From contig JALZWJ010000182.1 in NCBI GenBank assembly GCA_023300065.1, forward strand, positions 1 through 7,350: a stretch of 7,350 nucleotides of DNA, written 5' to 3'. The stretch's first letter is position 1; every line of letters starts with the position of its first letter. Shown here in pieces: positions 1 to 4,661 of this stretch. The DNA is from Akkermansiaceae bacterium (lineage in GTDB: Bacteria; Verrucomicrobiota; Verrucomicrobiia; Verrucomicrobiales; Akkermansiaceae). The translations under genes were made by a program, and so were the position numbers. A model generated the notes under the pieces. It saw nothing but the letters and a program-made list of their open reading frames with translations. It did no database searches and was not told the origin of the DNA.

Positions 1-152
1 GCGGGGAGTTGGTAGCAGAGGCTCTTACCCCCGCCGGTGGGCATGACTCCGAAGACATCGCTCCCAGCGAGCAGTCCCTTCACGAGGCCTTCCTGATGAG
101 AGCGGAAGGCGGAGAAGCCGAAGGTATCGCGAAGAATCGCCGATGTATTCAT
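1..152 (-). CDS. recQ: RecQ-family ATP-dependent DNA helicase, N-terminal 50 codons (cut by window edge)
   Basis: RecQ helicases are cytoplasmic 3'-5' DNA helicases of superfamily 2 that act in recombination and repair. Only the amino terminus is present: reading leftward from the ATG at 150-152, 50 codons stay open to the edge. Residues 6-17 (ILRDTFGFSAFR) followed by H19-Q20 match the RecQ motif 0, where Phe-Arg and Gln contact the adenine. Residues 37-50 are the RecQ form of Walker A, MPTGGGKSLCYQLP, with the nucleotide-binding lysine at K43. The ATG lies 49 bases beyond the stop of the peptidase gene on the same strand, and there is no Shine-Dalgarno sequence before it. Whether the full protein has zinc-binding, winged-helix and HRDC domains cannot be seen. 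Family assignment is firm; orthology to E. coli RecQ rather than a paralogue is inference. Confidence 0.87.
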   Translation of the reverse strand, partial: MNTSAILRDTFGFSAFRSHQEGLVKGLLAGSDVFGVMPTGGGKSLCYQLP

Positions 153-201
153 AAGAACAGCGATATTCCAGCAGGGGCGGGGTCGTCAAGGAAAAGGAAA
201 A

Positions 202-2181
202 TCAGAGGGAGCTGCCGAGGCTGCGCTGGAAGAACTCGATGCGTTTACGGCGGAGGTAGGGGCTTTCTCCGATGCCGTGGTTGCCATTGGGGATGTTGTA
301 GAAGTCGAAGTCCTTATCGGCTTTGATGAGGGCATCCACGACCTGCATGGTGGAGCTGGGGTCGACGTTCGTATCGACTTCTCCGACTGTGATCATGAGG
401 TGGCCAGTGAGCTGTGCGACGTGGCCGGCATTGGAATTTGCAGCGTAGCTTCCATCGACTGGCCAGCCCATCCATTGTTCATTCCACCAGACTTTATCCA
501 TGCGGTTATCGTGGCAGCCACAATCAGAGACGGCGGCTTTGTAAAAGTCCCCATGCCAGAGGAGGGCGGCGAGGCTGCTCTGCCCACCTGCGGAGCCGCC
601 GTAGATCCCAACGCGGGAGAGGTCCATCCAAGGTCTAGATTTTGCCGCGGTAGTGATCCACTTTTTACGATCTGGGAAGCCGGAGTCTTTGAGGTTTTTG
701 TGGGCGTATTGTTGGAATTCTTGGCCCCGGAAATTGGTGCCCCGTCCGTCCATCTTGACGACGACGAATCCGGAGGCGGCCATTTCGCTGATGTGTCCGT
801 GCCAGCTGCGCCACGCCTTGGGGACGAAGGCGCCGTGGGGACCGGCGTAAATGTTCTCGATGATGGGGTATTTTTTAGAGGGGTCAAAGTCGACCGGCTT
901 CCAGATGAGGCCGTGAATTTCGTAACGACCCTCGCGGTCCTTTGCCACGAATCGCTCCGGCATGCTGACTCCTGGTGCGGTGCTTCTAGAAAGGACCGTG
1001 ACCAAGCTCCCGTCACTGGTTTTGCGAAGCTCGTGCACGGGGGGGTGATCGATGCGTGACCAGCGGTCGAGGTAGAATTTGCCATCTGGAGAGAAGGAGA
1101 GTTCATGGGTGCCATCGGCTTCGGTGAGGAGCGTTCTCTCGCCGGTCTTCCAGTTTAAGGTGGCCCAGTGAATGTGATAAGGGTCTTCGCCTTCCTTGTG
1201 GCCGCTGAAAATGTAGGTGATTTGATCGCCCGCGATTTGCTTGATTCCTCGGATCACTCCGGGGTCGGTGGTGAGAGGTTTCCGTTTTCCGGTGGCTGAA
1301 TCTACGAGGTAGAGCTGGCTCCATCCGCTCGCTTCAGACCTCCAAAGGAGCTGGCCATCTCCAAGGTCCCACCATCCACATTTCTCAAAGATATGGATGA
1401 ATTTTGCATCACGTTCTTCTGCGACGATGCGTGATTTTCCGGTCTCAGTATTGAGCTCGATGAGTGAGTAGTTCCTAAAGCCGCGGCCGGTGAAAGTGAG
1501 CCAGAGGTTTTGCTCATCCCGCCAGTGAACTCTCTTGATGGAGTAGGCGTTTTTGATCAGTTGTGGATCGGGCTCGATTTGCTTTCCCTCGACCGTGAAG
1601 ATGACTGGAACCCGGTCCCGGAAGGGGTCGCCGGGCTTGGGGTATTTTTTGGTAAAATGTGCTGGTTGAAGGTCCTTCGGGGGTGATGAACGGACGTAGT
1701 GGACCTCCCGCTCGGTGATGTTTCTGACGCGGGTGACTTGAAAAGAGAGGGAGTTTTTTGACCACTGGATCGGCTTTTCCCAGATCCAGCCCATCGGAGC
1801 TTGAGCCTCCCAGTCACCCAGGGTGACGGTGTCTTTATTTTTGATGGAGACGGTGTGCTTCCCATCCCGTGACTGCGCATTGAACCAAGTTTTACCGCCT
1901 GAGTGCGCTTTTGGTTTGAGTGACTTCTCTCCTGCTCCGTTTTTCTGCGCGGTTCGTGAGCCATCTTGGCAGGAGACCTCGGCCTCGCCTTTTGAGTCGT
2001 TAAAAAGGCAGAACCAATTGCCGTCCCGTTGCTTCCAAGTGAGGGAGAGCCGCTCGTCTTTCACTAAGGCGCGCTGTGCCGTAGCTCGTTTTTTAAACCC
2101 ATCGAGGAGAGCGGAGGTCGCGCCATGCTCGGCGTGCAGGAGTGAACTAGCGAGGAGCAAGCCAATCAGGATGAATTTCAT
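202..2181 (-). CDS. Secreted S9B (dipeptidyl-peptidase IV-type) serine peptidase
   Basis: This 659-residue protein resembles exported prolyl-oligopeptidase-fold peptidases that cut short peptides, classically after proline. Residues 1-17 form a signal peptide (K2, hydrophobic 3-15, probable cleavage after LLHA), so it should act outside the cytoplasm. Residues about 100-400 are the DPPIV N-terminal beta-propeller, including YPKPGDP near 180-186 and a SEASGWSQLYLVD blade near 282-294. The alpha/beta-hydrolase domain covers about 425-659. Its triad is clear: S530 in GGSAGG, D603 in GEVDTNVDP and H635 in GNHGIGE; the D-to-H distance of 32 equals that of human DPP IV. Y445 in IYAGPHG matches the oxyanion-hole tyrosine. 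The paired glutamates that hold the substrate amino terminus in DPP IV are not obvious, so dipeptidyl specificity is uncertain. The start is set by the signal peptide. It lies 74 bases after the methyltransferase gene, with a candidate promoter of its own. Confidence 0.92.
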   Translation of the reverse strand: MKFILIGLLLASSLLHAEHGATSALLDGFKKRATAQRALVKDERLSLTWKQRDGNWFCLFNDSKGEAEVSCQDGSRTAQKNGAGEKSLKPKAHSGGKTWFNAQSRDGKHTVSIKNKDTVTLGDWEAQAPMGWIWEKPIQWSKNSLSFQVTRVRNITEREVHYVRSSPPKDLQPAHFTKKYPKPGDPFRDRVPVIFTVEGKQIEPDPQLIKNAYSIKRVHWRDEQNLWLTFTGRGFRNYSLIELNTETGKSRIVAEERDAKFIHIFEKCGWWDLGDGQLLWRSEASGWSQLYLVDSATGKRKPLTTDPGVIRGIKQIAGDQITYIFSGHKEGEDPYHIHWATLNWKTGERTLLTEADGTHELSFSPDGKFYLDRWSRIDHPPVHELRKTSDGSLVTVLSRSTAPGVSMPERFVAKDREGRYEIHGLIWKPVDFDPSKKYPIIENIYAGPHGAFVPKAWRSWHGHISEMAASGFVVVKMDGRGTNFRGQEFQQYAHKNLKDSGFPDRKKWITTAAKSRPWMDLSRVGIYGGSAGGQSSLAALLWHGDFYKAAVSDCGCHDNRMDKVWWNEQWMGWPVDGSYAANSNAGHVAQLTGHLMITVGEVDTNVDPSSTMQVVDALIKADKDFDFYNIPNGNHGIGESPYLRRKRIEFFQRSLGSSL

Positions 2182-2187
2182 GATAGA

Positions 2188-2217
2188 ATTACAGCCTAAA
2201 TGGGTGGGTTTTTACAA
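2188..2217 (-). promoter_or_regulatory. Candidate promoter of the S9 peptidase gene, possibly leaderless
   Basis: On the minus strand TTGTAA (2217-2212, four of six matches to TTGACA) is separated by 18 bases from TGTAAT (2193-2188, five of six matches to TATAAT). Only six bases separate the -10-like box from the ATG, so transcription from it would start at or next to the start codon and give a leaderless message. This fits the lack of a Shine-Dalgarno sequence there. It is a pattern match only and AT-rich spacers give such matches by chance. Confidence 0.27.
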
Positions 2218-2255
2218 TCTTTTAGCCGCTTCGTTAGAGTGGAAATCGGTCAATT

Positions 2256-2900
2256 TCACCACGCTTCATCACCTCGCCGATAGGCCGTGGTGGAGCGGTC
2301 CGCGTGATGGATGAGAAGGATGGCGTCTTCGGAAGCGATGGCGTCGAAGAGGTCCATCATGAATTCCTCCTGACCGGGCCATGGGTAGACGAAGAAGAGG
2401 TCTACTTCATCGGGGTCCAGGCCATCGTAGATAGGGGTGGTGTCGATGTTTGCACCGCCTGAGGTGGTGGCCTCGGGGGTGAGGAGGTCTTTTCCGCCGA
2501 TGCCATCGACTTCCTCATACCCCTCAGGGAGGTAGCTGGTGCAGAGGAACTCGGCCGGGATTTGATGATCGGCAGCGAGTTTGGTGGAGAGCTCCACGAG
2601 GCCAAACTCCAGCTCGATGCCGTAGGCCTCGAACCCGATCAGAGACGCCATACAGGTGGCAATGCCAAAGCCGGACCCCCACTCGCAAAAGACATTCCCG
2701 CGGAGGAGGCTGGAATCTTTCAGGGCAGAAATGGCAGCGAAGACATTCTCCGGATTACTGGGAAGATAGCGGGGGTAGCGGCGGTCTAGGCCAGCGTCGA
2801 AAAAGGTGTCACAGCGGTGCTGGGATTCCGCGATGAAGGCCGTAATTTCAGCAGGGATTTCACCGGAGAATGGGGTGAATGCGATTTGTTCGAGGGGCAT
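2256..2900 (-). CDS. Class I SAM-dependent methyltransferase, substrate unknown
   Basis: A 214-residue cytoplasmic protein with a Rossmann-type S-adenosylmethionine site and no signal peptide or membrane segment. Motif I is VFCEWGSGFG at residues 70-79, with Glu-Trp in place of the commoner Asp-x before GxGxG. The acidic residue ending strand 2, which usually binds the SAM ribose, is probably E96 in YGIELE. Residues 42-48 (YPRYLPS) and 172-176 (YPWPG, after DLFFV) look like conserved family features; YPWPG sits where motif IV of class I enzymes falls and may shape the substrate site. The sequence ends soon after strand 5 (AILLIHH, 193-199), so the core is short and lacks a substrate domain. 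ATG at 2898-2900 is used; no Shine-Dalgarno sequence precedes it. It lies between the deaminase and the peptidase on the same strand. The fold is well supported; the methylated substrate cannot be named. Confidence 0.8.
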   Translation of the reverse strand: MPLEQIAFTPFSGEIPAEITAFIAESQHRCDTFFDAGLDRRYPRYLPSNPENVFAAISALKDSSLLRGNVFCEWGSGFGIATCMASLIGFEAYGIELEFGLVELSTKLAADHQIPAEFLCTSYLPEGYEEVDGIGGKDLLTPEATTSGGANIDTTPIYDGLDPDEVDLFFVYPWPGQEEFMMDLFDAIASEDAILLIHHADRSTTAYRRGDEAW

Positions 2901-2968
2901 GAGAAACTGCGGTTAGAGGTAATGACCCGAGGCGTAACTTTTGTTGCGCTCTACACCGCATCTAGCAC

Positions 2969-2999
2969 GACTGCGATCCGTAAAAAAAGCGATGCAGTC
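2969..2999. repeat. Imperfect stem-loop between deaminase and methyltransferase genes
   Basis: GACTGC (2969-2974) and GCAGTC (2994-2999) are perfect inverted arms, extended inward by ATC/GAT (2976-2978 with 2991-2993) across one bulged G at 2975. The 12-base loop holds a run of seven A (seven T on the transcribed minus strand). It sits 91 bases past the deaminase stop and 69 bases before the methyltransferase ATG. A poly-U run inside the loop rather than after the stem is not a standard intrinsic terminator. The remaining intergenic sequence, 2901-2968 and 3000-3089, shows nothing I can name. Confidence 0.35.
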
Positions 3000-3089
3000 C
3001 CAGGACGAAGTTGAGAGACCGAGCGTGGTGGCGCATTAGAAATGATTTTCATGATGACACTCTAGGAATGTCGACGTTCGTCTCCATTC

Positions 3090-3551
3090 TCAAACTCCAA
3101 TGTCTTCATTCCACAGTTCTGGTTTCGCTTCGATGAACTCCCGCATCATTTCGATGCACTTAGCATCTTGCATGACCTCCACCTCGACCCCGCGTGATTT
3201 GAGGTGCTCTTCTTCTCCCATGAAGGTCTGGTTTTCACCGACGATCACTTTTGGGATGCCGTAGAGGAGGATCGCTCCGCTGCACATGGGGCAGGGGGAG
3301 AGGGTGGTGTAGAGTTCGCACTCGCGGTAGACTTGAGCTGATTGGCGGCCTGCGTTCTCAAAGGCATCCATCTCGCCGTGGAGGACGGTGCTACCATTTT
3401 GGACGCGCCGGTTGTGACCACGCCCGATGATTTTTCCCTGATGGACGATGACGCACCCGATCGGGATTCCTCCCTCCTTGAGCCCGAGTTGGGCCTCCGC
3501 AATCGCGGCCTTTAAAAATTCTGCTTTCACTTCGCGAGAATCGGTTATCAT
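3090..3551 (-). CDS. Cytosine deaminase, yeast Fcy1-type (CDA/tRNA-deaminase fold)
   Basis: This enzyme probably deaminates free cytosine to uracil and ammonia (EC 3.5.4.1) in pyrimidine salvage. The 153-residue protein has the zinc deaminase signature: HGE at 58-60 (H58 zinc ligand, E60 proton shuttle) and PCPMC at 86-90 (zinc ligands C87 and C90). Beyond the general fold it tracks yeast Fcy1 as I remember it: GGIPIG (27-32), GRGHN (43-47, N47 matching the base-binding Asn51), LYTTLSPC (80-87), YGIP (97-100), VGEN (104-107) and a C-terminal tail W147...EDIG (149-152). In Fcy1 the tail closes over cytosine, with Trp152 and Asp155 matching W147 and D150. These features argue against TadA or guanine deaminase. 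The ATG at 3549-3551 is the first possible one, since an in-frame TGA lies just upstream. It is divergent from the LOG-like gene across 57 bases. Activity on cytosine is inferred, not shown. Confidence 0.88.
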   Translation of the reverse strand: MITDSREVKAEFLKAAIAEAQLGLKEGGIPIGCVIVHQGKIIGRGHNRRVQNGSTVLHGEMDAFENAGRQSAQVYRECELYTTLSPCPMCSGAILLYGIPKVIVGENQTFMGEEEHLKSRGVEVEVMQDAKCIEMMREFIEAKPELWNEDIGV

Positions 3552-3608
3552 TAGGAATCATGCGAGGGCGAACTTTCCTCTTCGCAGCATTCCTCACCTC
3601 TATCTAAA
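3552..3608. promoter_or_regulatory. 57-base divergent intergenic region between deaminase and LOG-like genes
   Basis: The ATG codons of two outward-facing genes lie at its ends, so both promoters must lie within it or reach into the neighbouring coding sequence. This close packing makes shared regulation possible. No convincing -35/-10 pair, operator palindrome or Shine-Dalgarno sequence was found for either gene. The role is inferred from position alone. Confidence 0.45.
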
Positions 3609-4652
3609 ATGGCATTTGTAAGACTTTCCGGCTCTATTCTCGACTCTGATGATGAAGCTCGCTCCACGCGGGCCAAGCTCCTCTTCCAGCTCTATAACGC
3701 AGGGTGGGACATTCATAATTCCAATGGAGGGCAGCAAATTACCCTCACTAATATTGAGGAGAAGATCAGTGAGTCAGATGCCTTCGTCTTCACTCCCGGC
3801 GCGTCGCTGGAGGACATGTTCAAGGCGGTCTCGGTTTTTGTGGGTTACCAAACTCTGGATAAAAACCTCGCGGGTAAGCCGACTGTCATCTTGAACGATG
3901 ACGCCTCCTGGGACCCTCTCTTCGACCTCCTCACGGAGCTCCGCACGCTGGGAACTGTGAAGCAAGACCACCGCGATTTTTTGGTCAGCGCCTCGACTCC
4001 GAAGAAGGTGATCGAGCAGCTCGAATTAGCGGGAGAAAAAGGCCTCCCAGAAGCTGGGCGTGAGATTGCCATCAAGACGGAGATGCCGAAGGCTGATACC
4101 CCGGCACCAGCTGATCTTGCCGGGAGCGTCTGTGTCTTCTGCTCCGCCAGCTTGGAGGATCCTGCTTACATCTCGGATGGAGAGGAGCTGGGCCGCCGCC
4201 TTGCAGAAAATAAATTCGGCTGTGTTTCTGGCGCGGGTAAGACCGGCATCATGGGTGCCGTGGTGCGGGGATCGGTCGGGGCGAAGGGCTGGACCGCTGG
4301 CTCAAATGTCCCTCATATCATCGAGTTAGAGGGCCTCCCAGATGGTCTCTCTTGCTTCTGGCTCCGCAATGACATCTACACTCGCATGGAGGTGATGATC
4401 GAGAATTCTGACTCCTTCGTGATCTTCCCCGGTGGAGCGGGAACGGTGCAGGAGCTCTTTGCTCTGATGCTCTTCAAGCATCAGGGGAATGATCTCATGA
4501 CCGGTAAGAAGGTGATTATCTTCAACCGTCCGGATGAGAACGGGAAGGGGTTTTGGGACACTTTGATTCCTCTGATGGAGTCGGTATGCCGCCCTGATGA
4601 TTACCTCGTCGCAACCTCGCTCGATGAAGTGATGGGCATGCTGAAGGCTTAA
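3609..4652 (+). CDS. Two-domain LOG/PpnN-like family protein (TIGR00730-type nucleotide phosphoribohydrolase)
   Basis: LOG and PpnN enzymes hydrolyse nucleoside 5'-monophosphates to base and ribose 5-phosphate; older annotation calls them lysine decarboxylases. Residues 171-347 form a complete domain: VFCSAS (176-181, glycosidic-fold strand 1), GAGKTGIMG (208-216, phosphate loop), R259, then FPGGAGTVQE (273-282) carrying the family PGGxGTxxE motif with E282. After R259 the sequence reads M-E, not the usual Lys; I recall a similar Arg-Leu-Glu in E. coli PpnN, which suggests a nucleotide nucleosidase rather than a cytokinin enzyme. Residues 1-140 look like a decayed copy of the same domain, in which SDAFVFTPGASLED (56-69) replaces SDSFVIFPGG, and a Pro/Ala-rich linker (about 145-170) joins them. 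Length is 347, against about 180-220 for single-domain LOG proteins. No signal peptide or Shine-Dalgarno sequence. The family is secure; the substrate is not. Confidence 0.87.
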   Translation: MAFVRLSGSILDSDDEARSTRAKLLFQLYNAGWDIHNSNGGQQITLTNIEEKISESDAFVFTPGASLEDMFKAVSVFVGYQTLDKNLAGKPTVILNDDASWDPLFDLLTELRTLGTVKQDHRDFLVSASTPKKVIEQLELAGEKGLPEAGREIAIKTEMPKADTPAPADLAGSVCVFCSASLEDPAYISDGEELGRRLAENKFGCVSGAGKTGIMGAVVRGSVGAKGWTAGSNVPHIIELEGLPDGLSCFWLRNDIYTRMEVMIENSDSFVIFPGGAGTVQELFALMLFKHQGNDLMTGKKVIIFNRPDENGKGFWDTLIPLMESVCRPDDYLVATSLDEVMGMLKA

Positions 4653-4661
4653 GCAATCAGC
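4640..4661. terminator. Inverted repeat spanning two convergent stop codons, possible bidirectional terminator
   Basis: GCTGA (4640-4644) pairs with TCAGC (4657-4661), and between them lies the perfect palindrome GCTTAAGC (4647-4654). The element is centred on the TAA of the LOG-like gene and reaches over the TGA of the cytochrome gene. Position suits transcript ending for both genes, but the stem is short, contains an AG/AA internal mismatch and has no T-run after it on either strand, so intrinsic termination is doubtful. Confidence 0.3.

Noticed and set aside
277..1059. 260-codon open frame on the plus strand, antisense to the peptidase gene
   Set aside because: It lies fully within the peptidase gene on the other strand, and its translation shows no recognisable domain. 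Long antisense frames are common opposite GC-rich genes with strong codon bias.
393..1115. 240-codon minus-strand frame overlapping the peptidase gene
   Set aside because: It is a shifted frame of a gene whose catalytic residues are all in the other frame; the translation is rich in Ser, Pro, Thr and Arg as expected for an out-of-frame reading.
2237..2259. Short bulged hairpin across the methyltransferase stop codon
   Set aside because: The seven-pair stem is AT-rich with a bulge and no T-run follows, so it does not support a terminator call.
1823..2314. 163-codon plus-strand frame spanning the peptidase start and the next intergenic gap
   Set aside because: Mostly antisense to two well-supported genes, with no recognisable motif and no sign of translation signals.
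3038..3057. Fur-box-like AT-rich sequence with ATGA/TCAT arms
   Set aside because: Only four-base arms around a three-base centre match, far from the 19-base consensus, and no iron-related gene is nearby.
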